In this document: positions 12,201 to 24,298 of the stretch, piece after piece
How positions within the stretch are numbered: position 1 is the first letter of the stretch
Layout: every line of letters begins with the position of its first letter
Origin: Microstegium vimineum
Lineage: Eukaryota; Streptophyta; Magnoliopsida; Poales; Poaceae
DNA: 64,000 bases
Direction: 5' to 3'
Assembly (NCBI GenBank): GCA_022036555.1
Contig: CM039133.1
Location: 11,607,765-11,671,764, forward strand
Notes under the pieces: model-generated
Told to the model about the DNA's origin: nothing
Databases searched by the model: none
What the model saw: only the letters and a program-made list of their open reading frames with translations
Made by a program: the position numbers and the translations under genes

Positions 12201-13117
12201 GCGGCGGCGCTCTCATCGGAGCTGAGGAAGACAGAGCCACGCTGGATGAATGCAGGCTCGATGGCTTTAACCAACTCACCCCGAGAATGCGCGAGGTCAA
12301 AGGATTGAGCGATTCGAAGTGGCTAATAAGCTCGGACGAGCTCGTCGATGATGGTGGAGCGCTCGGCAGAGTCAAGCAGAGCGATGACGTGGCGTGGAAA
12401 GGGAGGCAGGAGTGGACGGTGTCCCGTTTTGAAGACGACAACGGTTCCGTGACGTCGCCACGCACATGACAGGACGTGAGTCAAGGACAGGAGTCACACA
12501 GTGGCGTCGACAGGTGTCCGGCCAGATGTCGGCGTCGAGCTCAACGCCGCCATGCAACTGCTTGAAGAAAAGACTGAACTGCCCCTGTGACTATTTTGCA
12601 AAATGCTCAAGCTTCCATGGGTTTTCATGAAAAACTTTGAATACGAAAGTTGCTCAAAATTTCATGATCTACAACTTTGTCAATACTCACATTTTAAAAA
12701 TCGGCCTAGAAATGAAAATGCATTTTTGAAATTTGAGAACCTTTTAAAAGGATTTGCCCCCTTTTTAAATACTTTTAAAAACAAGAACAACACTTGAAAA
12801 ACTGTAAACACAACAAAAGCAAAACAAACAGAGCTCTACATCTTTGCTTAAGCAACCATAAGCAAATTCTTTATAGATTTTGAAAATCGTGTTTAGGGTT
12901 TAATCTACCCCCTCTGGGAAATAGGGTTTGGATACAAATTTTAATTTTTGAGAATTTGAAAAGATGACCTGCATCCAAAACAATTGATCAAACACAAGCA
13001 AGTAAACTCATTTTAGTTCAATGCATATCCAGGTTTTCAAACAAATGAATGATGCTTAATGCATATGATGACATGATCAGTTTTTTTAATTAAGAGATTA
13101 ACACCCGGGGTGTTACA
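9231..13117 (-). repeat. 5' LTR (right copy), 3.9 kb
   Basis: The copy is complete at 3887 bp. On the minus strand it runs from TGTAACACCCCGGGTG to ...CTTTCACA, the TG...CA termini expected of LTRs. It holds about 350 bp (10586-10930) absent from the left copy, including the phrase ACCGGGGCTTGCCTT that I associate with grass gypsy LTRs. The interior 11415-12560 is GC-rich and likely carries the promoter, but I could not place a TATA box with confidence. Confidence 0.93.
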
Positions 13118-13387
13118 AGCTAAGTGGTACATCATCTATCAATGTGCTGGCCCAATCATTTTCTAGTTCAGAGTTCTGGTTTACAAACTATTGTAACGGT
13201 TGCAGTCATGCACCAGTGGGCCTCGAACTTGTAAGCGTGTGTCTTGTAGGTCCATGAACTTTGAGAATAATGCATTACTAGGTTTTGAGCTTGTTATTTA
13301 ATGCGCCATAAACCCATGCCAACCATGTGAACATGCATTTTTTTTGCTGATGTAGAATTCTAGCATGGTATGCATTTTTCATTTAAC
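13118..13387. other. Flank of the chromovirus, no gene seen
   Basis: This is unique-looking AT-rich sequence between the LTR end and the duplicated segment A. I see no coding or structural signal. Confidence 0.5.
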
Positions 13388-14851
13388 CTCTCCCATTTTT
13401 TTTCTCATAAAAATTAGACCTTTCTTTTCCCCTCATCTCGCATGGCCACCGTGTGCGTGGTCCTGTGTGCACTGACGAGCCTTCGCATGGCTCCGAGGGT
13501 ATGTTTGCGATGATACCCGTGCACCAGTGGGTGGTGATCCACAAGAGGTAACTGGTTATAATTTCTTCCATGGCAACCATGAGCCAGGGATGAAATTCTT
13601 CTAAATGACTCAATCCTGATAACCACATGATGATATGCGGTGTGAGAGATAACTTGACTCGCTAGCATTTTCTGGCATGCATTTTATTCTGAGGGATCAT
13701 GACCCTCCTTTTGTAACCACCATGTTGTGCTAAAGTACGCCGATCCACAGTTTTTATTTAAAGTTTCAAGAGAAAATACACTTCTCTCTCTCTCTCTGTG
13801 ATGATGTGACAGCAGAGGCATGTGTGGTCATGTGACTGGTAGAGCGGCAAGCCTCAGAGTGGTGTGGTTTGGCTATCGACCTAATGTAGAGAATAGAATT
13901 AAAGGATAACACCCTGAAGGCTCAAACTAGCATTATCATATTCACTGTCCTATAAATATATAATGGCACACTATTTATATTCCTAGTATAACTCAACTAG
14001 CCTCATGATACATTGACCACTTTGCCCTTCGTACCAACTTCATCCACATAAGAGTTTCTACAGTCTTGGAGCCACATTTACATACTGAGTCAACTTCGAG
14101 TGGTGCAGTTGCAATGTTAGCTCCAATATTAAGCACCTCTACTCCTCTTGTATGCATATATATTCCTCTCTCTCTGTCTCTCAATGGGAACCTAGAGTTT
14201 GGAGAGGACTGACGCACACAGGTAGCCTGTGGATGATGGTAGGATTGGGATGCATTGGGACATTGACTATATTCACATTTGTACAACTGATGGCAGCAGG
14301 GCACTATTTTTGCTCGGTCTCATGCTCAGGAACTCATCAATGTTGGCTTGCTGTTCTCCTTATTAGCAACTTTTGTTTTTCTTCCGTGTCTTAGAGGCCT
14401 GTGTGATCCTTTGACATATGATACATCCCCAATCTACAAGCAACTGTCCTGGGAAATATTGTCTACAGATGCAAATTGCCAGAGATACATACAGGAACAA
14501 ATTCATCTGATCCAATGTAGTCACAAGTACTAACAAGCTAATCCTGTACACAACGGAATAGTAAACAGTGGTGCTTCTTCGTAATAAATCATCCAGAAAT
14601 ATGAGACAATATAATGCAGTTTTGTTCATGGTGTCGGGCCAATGTTTTTGGTTTTATTTCCTAGAATCCAAATGTTTTAGGAATTAATAAGCCCTCATTA
14701 AGGAAATAGAACATGACAGGAAAACACTTAAAATCACAAAAACGAATTTTAGAACAATAGTTTTGTGAAAGTTTCAGAGTCACGGACAATTAATTGTTGA
14801 GCCAAGAAGCACAATAACATCAACATAAAACCAGCCATGTGCTTGCAACTA

Positions 14852-15050
14852 AGGGCCCGTTTGGTAAAGCTCTGCTCCTTGATTGTCGAGATGTGCTGCC
14901 TGATTCATAGGTGGAAGTGATTCCGTGGATGAAAATAATTCTCTGATGCTTTCGAAGGTCTGCAGCACCAGCCCGACATTCGGAGTAGCAGCAACAGCGC
15001 TAGAGTTAGAGCTAGAGCTGTAGTTCAATCCGTAATCCGTAGCTATACGT
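14852..15050 (+). mobile_element. Possible hAT-type MITE fragment
   Basis: AGGGCCCGTTTGGTAAAGC at 14852 is a terminus seen on many grass hAT-like miniature elements. The sequence AGAGTTAGAGCTAGAGCTG near 15001-15020 resembles their interior. I do not find the matching right terminus, so this is a fragment at best. Confidence 0.35.
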
Positions 15051-16269
15051 TTAGCCTTCGCTTAAAAATTAGACATTTCCTTCTCCCATCTCACATTTAA
15101 CCCCTCACATTTATCTTTCTCACAAAAATTAGACCTTTCCTTCTCCCATCTCGCACGGCCACCCTGTGCGTGGTCCTGCGCGCGCTAACGACCCTCCCAT
15201 GGCTCCGAGGATATCTGCAGCTCGCTTGCCGGATATGTCCATAGAGGCAGGGCTATGTACGTGTGCGCGGATGGCAGAACACATGTCCAACGGGGGCCTG
15301 AGACCTTCCTCCACTATACGTCAGCCCTGATCCGCTACTGCAGGCCACCACCACGTTGCTCTCGACGGCCGCCATTGCCGGCGCCATCTCGTCAGGGTTG
15401 CCTACATCCCCAACGGGTCCATGGAACCCCTTCAGTCCTTCACGCTCCCCGAGACTCTCGGTGCTTGGGTGGCGGCGACGCTTCGAAAATTGCCGTAGCC
15501 CACATGAACGTCTCTGCTCAGCTTGAGACTCGATCAGAAATTCTATTTTATTATGTTTTCACATTTCTAAATTTTCTTAATTTTGAATAATTGAATGTAA
15601 TTAGCAATGAGAAACTACAGCTATGTCCCCTAGTTTCCTTTCGATGCCGGCACAGGACGCAACAAAGGCATGTGTTACGTACAGCTTGTTCCCGGCGGGC
15701 AAGTTGCAATTGCCTACATTAGTGCGAGCCGCTGACGAGTATGGCGATGGTTTTATGAGTCTATGATGTGTGTGGTGTTGGCCGACAGGCCGATGGCAAG
15801 TGTGTGCCAGCGGCCGGGGAGCGCAGGGATGAACGCACCGTCCGGCATGCTACGATCGAGGGGCTTTTTCCATATGCTGCCTGTTAGCAGGGTAGGTTAT
15901 CCGTCATGGTTGCACGGCCTTTCCTGATGTTTCCTAGTCCTACGCCGCAGCATATGGAAAAAGTAAGACTGAGCTAGGTGTTGTACCTATAGTATATACA
16001 GTATAACACACACACACACATCTCATTGTTGCTAGCTTGTTCCTTATTGGTTGGTATGCTTTTTGCTACTTTTGTTGGATATATTGATTTATATATTCTT
16101 TCATATATATAGTTGTTGGAATATATCTACGCCTCGGAATATGAGAGGCCAGCATACCGTCCTTTTTCTTAGTATTTTTTGTTCTCAATTAAATAAATAT
16201 AATTCTGCTTCATATTTTGTAGCCACTCTCTGCTGGTTGATTGCAAATTAAATTGGGTGCAAAGGCCAC

Positions 16270-17116
16270 TTGCAAAACAATAGTGGGCAAAGCTGTCTTT
16301 GCCGATTGTTTTTTGTCAGGTGCCCAATACTTGGTAAAGTTCAAATAAAAAACCTAGAAAAAACATGGGAATTTTTCTTTAATCGGGTGGGGTAACCATT
16401 GCACTACACACTCACATGTGTAGATATATTTTTTGGTTCAACACATATTATACTAAACCGAGTGTAAATAATTGCTTGTTTGAGGTTCTAAACAAATTCC
16501 AATCAAAAAGTTATCAACTATAAAGTTTCATAACTTTTTGATATCTACATCACTTTGTTTACAAAGTTTTTTCATCCGAAATCGTTTACAATACGCAGTT
16601 TTGCATGATAAAATGATTTCAAATTAAAATGTTGCCATCTACCATGTTTAATAACCTTTTAAGATCTACAAAGTTTATTTTGGTTGTTTTTTCATTGGAG
16701 GCCATTTGAAAAATAATTCAAATCTAAAACTTTTGAAATTCAAACACTATTGTGCATGACATGATGATTTCAAATCCAAAAATTGTCAACTCTACAAAGT
16801 TTCATATTTTCGAGATCTACAAAGTTTATTTTGTTTGTTTGGTCGGTGATTTATTCATCTGACATGGTCGTTATAATATTGTTCACAAATCTTATATATC
16901 TATTTTGTAGTTTCATAAACTACAAGAGAGATAGGCAAGATTTGTGAATAAATTTACTTTTATTTTGTAATGTGAAAAAATAGCCAAAATAATCATTGTA
17001 CATCTTGATGAGTACAATTTTGTTGTTGAAAACCTTTTACCACTCGGCAAACCCTAAAAAACACTCGACAAACCACATGGTACTCGACAAAAAGCTAAAT
17101 TCCGGTAGTTTCAGTG
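16270..17116 (+). mobile_element. CACTA-type non-autonomous fragment with CTCGGCAAA motifs
   Basis: The block contains GGGCAAAGCTGTCTTTGCCG, a GTCAGGTGCCC motif and the end cluster ACTCGGCAAACC, ACTCGACAAACC, ACTCGACAAAAAG, ending CCGGTAGTTTCAGTG. Grass CACTA elements with TTTGCCGAGTG subterminal repeats have this style. The terminal TAGTG is degraded. A shortened version lies in copy B at 29419-29516, where TTAGTG is followed by the same ATCAACTAG flank. The left terminus was not identified. Confidence 0.5.
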
Positions 17117-17956
17117 ATCAACTAGTCCATTAACCAATTCTTTTGCACGTCAAGAATCATAACCGCTACGTGGAGTACACATCATCGGGGTGGATCCTTC
17201 AAGCCATCGGGGCGGCCAAGTGCGCGCATTACCCAAACCGTCTAGCATTGTGCGATGGCCACCCATTGCTCCTTTGGCCGCACACTGCTGTCCAGTCTGA
17301 GACTGCTCAACAACGGGCCTGTCAACCAACCTCACCAATGCTCTATATTTCTATTTGCCTGCACGTTATATATTACAGCCCTCTCTTGCCCTTCCCCACA
17401 TGACCATGCAGGTTGATCCTCCGCCGATACAGCATCACGTGGTGACCCAACTGGCAGACCATGGACCAAACACATGTGCCAATCATTCTTCACACACACA
17501 TGGACACATCTCCACTACGTCTTCAAAAAATTCTATGTAACAGATACTCCACACAATGTTTTATTCAACCCCTCACATTTATTTTTTCTCATAAAAAATA
17601 GACCTTTCCTTCTCCCTCATCTCGCTTGGCCACCCTGTGCGTGATCCTCTGCGCGCTGACGAGCCTTCGCATGGCTCCGAGGGTGTGTGTGTGATGATAC
17701 CCGTGCACCAGTGGGTGTGATCCACAAGAGGTAACTAGTTATAATTTCTTCCATAGCAACCATGAGCCAGGGTTGAAATTCTTCCCAATGACTCTCAATC
17801 CTGATAACTGGATTGACTCGCTAGCATTTTGTGGCATGCATTTTATTCTGAGGATCGTGACCCTCCTTTTGTAACCACTATGTTGTGCTAAAGTACGCCG
17901 ACCCACAGTTTTTATTTAAAGTTTCAAGAGGAAATACACTCCTCTCTCTATGTGAT

Positions 17957-17959
17957 GAT
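17957..17959 (+). repeat. Target site duplication GAT, left of CACTA-1
   Basis: GAT precedes CACTA at 17960, and GAT at 28515-28517 follows TAGTG. Copy A (13798-13812) has the uninterrupted GTGATGATGTGACAG, confirming a 3-bp duplication. Confidence 0.95.
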
Positions 17960-18080
17960 CACTAATAGAAAAATTGTTTTTGCTGGCGCCCCTCAAAACA
18001 CACCACAGGCGGTTGTGGGTTTCACGCCGCCTGTGGTGTGTTTTGGCCGCCAACCGCCTGTGGAGAGGGATTATCATAGA

Positions 18081-18148
18081 CGGTTGGCATAAGCCAACCG
18101 ATAGTGTAAATAGGCCTATTTACACTGGCGGTTTTCTTATGCCAACCG
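18081..18148. promoter_or_regulatory. Subterminal palindrome with 34-nt arms
   Basis: Arms 18081-18114 and 18115-18148 meet at AGGCCT without a loop and pair at 30 of 34 positions by eye. The left arm contains a smaller hairpin (CGGTTGGCATAAGCCAACCG). It sits just upstream of the TATA box. Subterminal repeats of CACTA elements are transposase-binding sites in En/Spm; that this one is bound is inference. Confidence 0.8.
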
Positions 18149-18165
18149 CCAGTGGTAGACTCTGC

Positions 18166-18175
18166 CTATATAAAG
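18166..18175 (+). promoter_or_regulatory. TATA box of CACTA-1 gene 1
   Basis: CTATATAAAG lies about 1.1 kb before the first transposase ATG, followed by a CT-rich start region (CTCTCTTCTTCC). The same layout occurs in CACTA-2 (ATATATAAAC near 55025). The long interval up to 19280, with repeated CTAAACCCTAGCTAATA and AGGGGGAGGTTTTGATC phrases, is probably a 5' leader with an intron. Confidence 0.6.
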
Positions 18176-19283
18176 CACCCTCCCGACCCCAACTCTCTTC
18201 TTCCTCCCGACCAGCTACAGTTCTAGCCGCCACTTTCCATTAGAAGCGATTTTGGAGGTCCAGATTTTTCAAAATACAAGGGGGAGGTTTTGATCTTCAT
18301 TTCTTGGAAGGAGATTAGTTAAAAAGGTTAGTTTATGTCCCTATTGCCTCATTTAGCTCATTTTTGCTCAACTGGAACCACATTTTAGATCTAGGGATTC
18401 ACCATGAGTGAGAGAGACGAGTCCTAGGTGTTCAATTTAGTTTATGCTATATATATTTACTTGATGTTTGCTCTCCATCTTCATGTTTGCTTTTTAATTT
18501 AGTTTATGCTATATATATTTACTTGATTGTTATGAATCAATGTTGTGTTAAATATACTCTTACTCTAAACCCTAGCTAATAATCTAGGATTTCACCATGA
18601 GTGAGAGAGAAGAGTCCTAGAATGTTTGAGAGAGAAGTGTAGTTTTTTTGGTAGTTTTTTTAATTATTGTACTTATGTTTTTGTTATGATTTTTTATTTC
18701 TCAATTTATTTCATCCACTTTATGCACTTATGTTTCATTAATTTAATTGTGATACTTAGTGGCTGGACCTAAACCCTAGCTAATAAACTCTAAGGGGGAG
18801 GTTTTGATCTTCATTTATAGAGACAAGGGGACATTTCTCAAAATACAAGGGGAGAGGTTTTGATCTTCATTTCTTGGAAGGAGGCTGTTAAAATGGTTAG
18901 TTTATGTCCCTATTGTCTCATTTAGCTCATTTTTGCTCAATTTGAGCCACATTTTGGATCTAGGGTTTCACCATGAGTGAGAGAAAAATACCTAGGTTAT
19001 TTTCTTAGTTTATTCATGTCATGTTGATGCCAATTTGAGCCACATTTTTGCTCCATTTTCATTTTTGCTTTTTAATTTAGTTTATGCTAGATATATTTAC
19101 TTGTTTTCATTGATCAATGTTGTGTTAATGTTGATCAATGATACTTAGTTGCTAATAAGCTCTAAGGGGGAGGTTTTGATCTTCATTTATTTTCTTCAAG
19201 TCAGATTGATTAAGATGGTTACATAATATTTGTCGTTCCTCCCTTTTGAAAATTAGGTATTATGGATGGAGAGGTCATTCTGA

Positions 19284-22200
19284 ATGTATAATTTGTCAAG
19301 GCTAGATGAATCATACATACCCGAGGTTCATAAGTTTATTGATGCCCTAAGAACCATGCTTGGGGAACAAAGAAGACGCACATACATTGTCCATGCATGG
19401 ACTGCAGGAATGTGAGAGTATTTGATGACCATCAACAAATCCTTTCTCATCTTGTCCGCCGAGGATTTATGAAGGATTACTTGATTTGGACAAAGCATGG
19501 AAAGGAGAGATATGTGCCGTATACAACTGTTAGCCGTGCAAATATCGACGCCGATGGTCCAGATATGCTTGTTGATGGTGGGTTTCAGTTAGTAGATGAG
19601 ACACAACAACCTGTCACCGATGGTCCTGATCATGGTTTCGCTGGAGGAATTGACGGCGTGGGAACTGATGTGATGCAAAATAATATGGCTGCGGAAGATG
19701 CAGAATTCCTGGAGGCAATGTTGCGTCGTCATGCAGAAGATCCATCATTGTTCTTGAAGAAATGTATGGAGGCCCTGATGAAGGCAACAAAAGAGCCTTT
19801 GTACGATGAGTCTAAGGGTTGCACCAAAGATTTCACGACCTTGCGTTCGGTGCTAAAGTTGTTAGTATGCAAAGCTAGGTTTGGTATTTGTGATGCTGGC
19901 TTTGATACATTCTTGAGTATTATCACAGACATGCTTCCTTAGGAAAACAATGTGCCTGCTAACACGTACTATGCAAAGAAGTTGATCAGTCCACTCACGA
20001 TGGGAGTTGAGAAGATCCATGCTTGTAGAAATCACTGTATCCTATATCGAGGTGACGAATATAAGGACATGGAGAGCTGTCCAAAGTGTAATGCAAGTAG
20101 GTATAAAACGAATAAAGACTACAAAGAGGAACACTATGCTCCCTCGGTGGTGTAAAGGAAAGAAGCGAAAGAAGACCCAATAGAGTTCAAAACCCTCGAT
20201 CAAAGAGAAAGAAGAAGTAGACTATTATGCGCTGAAAAAGATTCCTGCTTTGGTGATATGGTACCTGCCTGTGGTTGATCGACTGAGGTGTTTGTTTCCT
20301 AACCCAGAGGATTCCAAACTTATGAGTTGGCATGCTTCTAATGAGCACATCAAAGACGATGGGAAGCTTCGACACCCAGCCAATGGCAAGTAGTGGATAG
20401 ATTTCAATAACAACCACGAAGACTTTGCAAAGGAACAAAGAAATGTTAGGTTTGCACTGAGTACTGACGGAATGAATCCATTTGCTGAGAGGAGCAGCAC
20501 GCACAGCACATGGTCGGTGATCCTCACCATCTACAACCTTCCGCCATGGTTGATGCAGAAGCGAAAGTATCTCATGCTAAACATCCTTATCTCTGCACCT
20601 ACATAGCCTGGAGTTGACATGGATGTTTTCTTGGAGCCCTTAATGGAAGACATGAAGATATTGTGGGAAATAGGTGTTAAAATGTGGGACGAGTACCGCC
20701 AAGAATCATTCACGTTGAGAGAGATTATCTTTGTTACCATCAACGATTACCCTGCTCTCTTCACATTATCAGGGCAGTTCAAGGGAAAGGTTGGTTGTGT
20801 GGTATGCTATTATGAAACCGCTCACGTGTCCCTTACTGCATCTAAGAAGATAGTGTACATGAGGCACAAACGCTTCTTATCGAAAGGACACAGGTACCGC
20901 CAGAAGAAGATGGATAAGCACTTCGACAATAATGTTGAACTCCAGTCTACTGCCCCACTAGACAACAGTAAAGGCAAAAGAGTTTTCAACCTAGTCAGGA
21001 ACCTTAAATTTGTTTTCGGGAAGAAGACAACATACGGAAAACCAAGAAAGAATGTCAAACCAACTCTAGGGGCTACGTTCAAGAAGAAATCTATTTTCTT
21101 CGAGTATTTGTCATACTGGCCTGAGTTAGACGTACGCCATGCAATCGATGGTATGCACGTTCAGAAGAACATGTTTGAAAGCCTAATTGGAACCTTGCTA
21201 GACATAAAGGGCAAGACAAAGGAAGGACTAAAGTCACGTCTGGACATGGTACAGTTAGACATTAAAAAAGAACTCCACCCTGTTCTTCAAGAAAATGGGA
21301 AGTACCATCTCCCGACAGCAAGCTACAACCTCAACAATGATGAGACATTCGATATGTCTGTGGTTGAAGAATCTGAAGGTCCCATCTGGATTCTGCTCTA
21401 ACATACGAAGTATTGTGTCAATGAAAGACCTTACACTCACCAACTACAACTCACATGATTGTCATACCATGCTGACTACTTTCCTCCCTATTGCCATCAG
21501 GGCTATAAATCCAGTGTGGATAAAGGATGCAGTCACACGATTGTGCTACTTCTTCAATAGGATCTCACAGAAGGTGATCGACCGTGATGAGTTGACATCT
21601 CTTAAGGAATTTGCAGCGGAGACAGTGTCACAGTTCGAGATGTGTTTTCCTCCAGCATTCTTCGATATTATGGTTCACCTTGTGGTGCACTTGGTTCCAC
21701 AGATAGAGGCATTGGGTCCCATGTATTTGCATGAGATGTGGACGTATGAGCGTTTCATGTCAACACTTAATGGCTACGTATCAACTCGTGCTCGTCCTGA
21801 GGCGTCCATGGTAAGGGGTACTTAACCGAAGAGGTAATTGAGTCTGGTAGTCCATTCTGCAACAACGTCCTAAAAGACCAGGATGCAATAGGTTTGCCTC
21901 CGTCAAGACATGATGGTAGGCTGAATGGAAGAGGGAGGATGGGAAAGAAAACATTAGTCCCGCAAGATTACAATTTAGTCCTCGAGGCACATCACATCAT
22001 CCTTCATCAACTCTCAATAATGGAGCCTTTCATTGAGCAACATATTGATGAGCTTCGCAACATATTGATGCCTTAGACTCTAAAATGGGGGATGAAAATA
22101 TGTTCTTTGGCATTGCTGATGCCATATTGGAGCTAGACTATGGTATATTTCAGGTCCCTATGTTTCGATGCCAATGGGTTGAAGACAAACATGTCACAGT

Positions 22201-22459
22201 GGACAACTATGGGGTCAGAGTTCTTGATCTAAGTAAGGTAGGCTACAAAGATGATCCATGGATAATGGCTAACCGTGCTGCACAGGTCTTCTATGTTGAA
22301 CATATCCTTTGTCCTAATGAGAAGAAAAGTACCGACAAGACGAAGCATGTAATTATTCCTGGAAAGAAACAAGTTATAGGGGTTGATGGTGTGTCTGGCC
22401 TGGATGAATTTAATGAGTTCAGCAACATGTGTCTCTTTGTAGATGACCATCCACTATAA
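19284..22459 (+). pseudogene. CACTA-1 gene 1: transposase (Transpos_assoc, Transposase_21, DUF4218, DUF4216), broken
   Basis: The start MYNLSRLDES (ATG 19284) and the Cys/His-rich HCPCMDC...HLVRRGFM belong to the transposase-associated domain. Transposase_21 follows (YYAKKLISPLTMGVEKIHACRNHC, ALSTDGMNPF, IYNLPPWL, DVFLEPLMEDMKILWEIGVKMWDEY, FTLREIIFVTINDYPALFTLSGQ). DUF4218 covers 21390-21815 (FFNRISQKVID, FDIMVHLVVHLVPQIEALGPMYLHEMW, YERFM). A DUF4216 remnant ends at 22459 (VPMFRCQWVEDK, NYGVRVLDLSKVGYKDDPW, AAQVFYVE). Damage: a 1-nt deletion near 19346, TAG at 19940-19942, a frameshift near 20155, TAG at 20391-20393 and 20604-20606, a frameshift near 21370, and a deletion near 22070 that removes the DUF4218-DUF4216 linker. 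The protein would cut and join transposon ends in the nucleus. Confidence 0.9.
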
Positions 22460-22659
22460 ATAAGGAGTGTTGAGCGAGGCATCCCACAGAAATCGCTACC
22501 TTGGGTGTGCAATGATGGACAAGGAAGAACAGTATAGCTTCCTAGATTCTTTTTGTTATTTTTCATGTAATCTATTTATGTTACAATGTCAGACCCTATT
22601 TATGTTTGAACATGTGGAGACCCTAGCACTTTTCTTATGTATTAATTGAGATATGAGAC

Positions 22660-22983
22660 ATATATTAAATTGGGGTCATTATAAATATACCTACATATAA
22701 AAGTATCTCAAACATGTCATTCCATATTACAAACATGTATATCTTGTCAAGACAAATACTACAAAATTTATTTCACTAAGTTTGGAACAATATTTCTCAA
22801 GATATGATTTTTTCAAGCTTATATAATTGTCGATATAAGACATATAAATATAGCTACATGTAAAAGTATATCAAACATGTCATTTCATATTTTTAACATC
22901 TATATCTTGTCAAGACAAACACTACAAAATTTAATTCACAATTTTTGGAATAATATTTCTCAAGATATGATTTTTTCAAGCTT
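22660..22983. repeat. Two-copy tandem repeat, about 163 bp, between CACTA-1 genes
   Basis: Two copies share the phrases AAAAGTAT(C/A)TCAAACATGTCATT, ATCTTGTCAAGACAAA and CAAGATATGATTTTTTCAAG. They end at 22820 and 22983. The repeat is AT-rich and non-coding and lies just before the presumed gene 2 promoter. Confidence 0.75.
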
Positions 22984-23033
22984 TTATATTTTTTTGAATT
23001 ATTTTTCCAAAATGAATTCTACATGTAGTTGTC

Positions 23034-23230
23034 CACCCGAACCGCCTGTAGAAATCGGCTAGGTATATATTGGCCGCCCGCCTCTTCCGAAAATTTCTAA
23101 GTCCCCAGGCGCGAGTGCGTTCAAAAATATGCCGTGAGGCTGTCCAAGTTTCCCAGGAACCACCGCCTCCCTTCCCGCCGCTCGCCGGCAATCTTTCCAT
23201 CACGCCGGAGCCGTCTTCGAGACGTCGGGG
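23034..23230 (+). promoter_or_regulatory. Internal promoter and non-coding first exon of CACTA-1 gene 2
   Basis: One subterminal-type motif (AACCGCCTGTAGAAAT) lies directly before GGTATATATTGG and a GC-rich start region. A good splice donor (CGGGGTAAGTACG near 23228) closes the presumed first exon. The stretch 23231-24290, first very GC-rich and then AT-rich, would be intron 1. It includes repeated AAAAAAGACCTTATATAT phrases and no coding signal. Confidence 0.5.
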
Positions 23231-24298
23231 TAAGTACGCCGCTCCGCCTTGTTTTGCTTCTCCGTGGCGGCGTGGCGGCGGCGGCAGTGCGGCGCTAGCG
23301 AGCGCGGCTAGAGCGCGTGGCCGAGGACGCGGCGGCTCGGCGAGGACGAGGAGCGCGCGGCCGAGGACGCATGCGGTTGCACGGCGGTTACGAGTAGTGG
23401 CGGTGGGCGTGGCGGTTGCGCGGGGGACGGTGGCGGTAGTGGTGGCGGTGGTCTTCGGAGGTGGTGGTGGTGTGGCGGTGGTGGCGGGGGCACCGCCCTA
23501 GCGAGGCGCGGCCACGCCACCGTGGTCCGCCGCACCGCCACGAGAGAGGAAGAAGGCAGGGCGGCGGGGGAGGTGGAGGAGGAAGAAGGGCTGACAGGTG
23601 AGTCTAGGTGGCAGGGGAGAGAGGGGCGGCCCACCTGGGCCGAGAGGCCTCCTTTGGGCCTTTTTCCTTTTTTTGATTGATTAGTTTCTTTATGTGTAAA
23701 CTTATATAAATGGTTATATATAATATTGTTTATATAAATGTTCTTTATATATGTATTTGAATGTTTATATGTATGCTTATTTAAATAATAGAAAAATGGG
23801 GGAACATTAGACATTTGTATTAACAGACATTTGTATTAACGAATATTATTTGTATTTAAATCTATCATTCCCTAGATGATATATTATGTATTCATTTCTT
23901 AGTATATTTGTATGTCTCCATTCAAGTTATTTTATTGTGATAACTTGTATGTATTTGGAATAGAAAAATAATAAATTCTTATATATGTGTATGTATAAAT
24001 ATGTATGTCTCCATTCAAGTTTGTTATAAAACCGAGAGCGGACATAGCTACCCAAATTCTTGTAATAAATACTTGTAATTATTAAATGACCTCGTGTATG
24101 TATTTGTAATAGAAAAATGACTCCCCGAAAAAAGACCTTATATATATTCACTAGAAATTTCATGTTTATTCCTCGAAAAAAGACCTTATATATTATCACC
24201 AGAAAAATACCTCTTGTGTCTATTTGCAATGCATGTTTATTATAAAAAAGAGAAGGTAAATACTTATATAAATGCCTATCCTTTATTAGATTTCCACG

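Larger units (their letters stand above)
1..13117 (-). mobile_element. Ty3/gypsy chromovirus LTR retrotransposon, Tekay/Del-like
   Basis: A nearly complete LTR retrotransposon reads on the minus strand. Two long direct repeats (1-3503 and 9231-13117) flank an internal region of about 5.7 kb. That region holds, in order, a primer binding site, an upstream ORF, gag, protease, reverse transcriptase, RNase H, integrase, a chromodomain and a polypurine tract. The integrase-last order identifies Ty3/gypsy, and the terminal chromodomain identifies a chromovirus. LTRs of this length fit the Tekay/Del clade, which is inference. The left boundary lies outside the window: comparison with the right LTR shows about 33 nt are missing. 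The target duplication therefore cannot be checked. Several in-frame stops and two frameshifts make this copy non-autonomous. Confidence 0.93.
13388..17470 (+). repeat. Segmental duplication, copy A
   Basis: 13388-14660 matches 17575-17959 continued at 28515-29405. 17040-17450 matches 29420-29840. Landmarks shared by both copies include ACCCGTGCACCAGTGGGTG, the CT-rich run followed by GTGATGATGTGACAG, and GATCAACTAGTCCATTAAC. Copy A holds about 2.4 kb (14660-17040) that is missing from copy B. A third partial copy of the first 100 bp lies at 15105-15215. No convincing coding exon is visible. Confidence 0.85.

Noticed and set aside
23070..23814. Long GC-rich frames on both strands with Pro/Ser/Arg-rich translations
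   Set aside because: They cover the presumed first exon and intron of CACTA-1 gene 2. The translations are low-complexity and read on both strands, so they are compositional.
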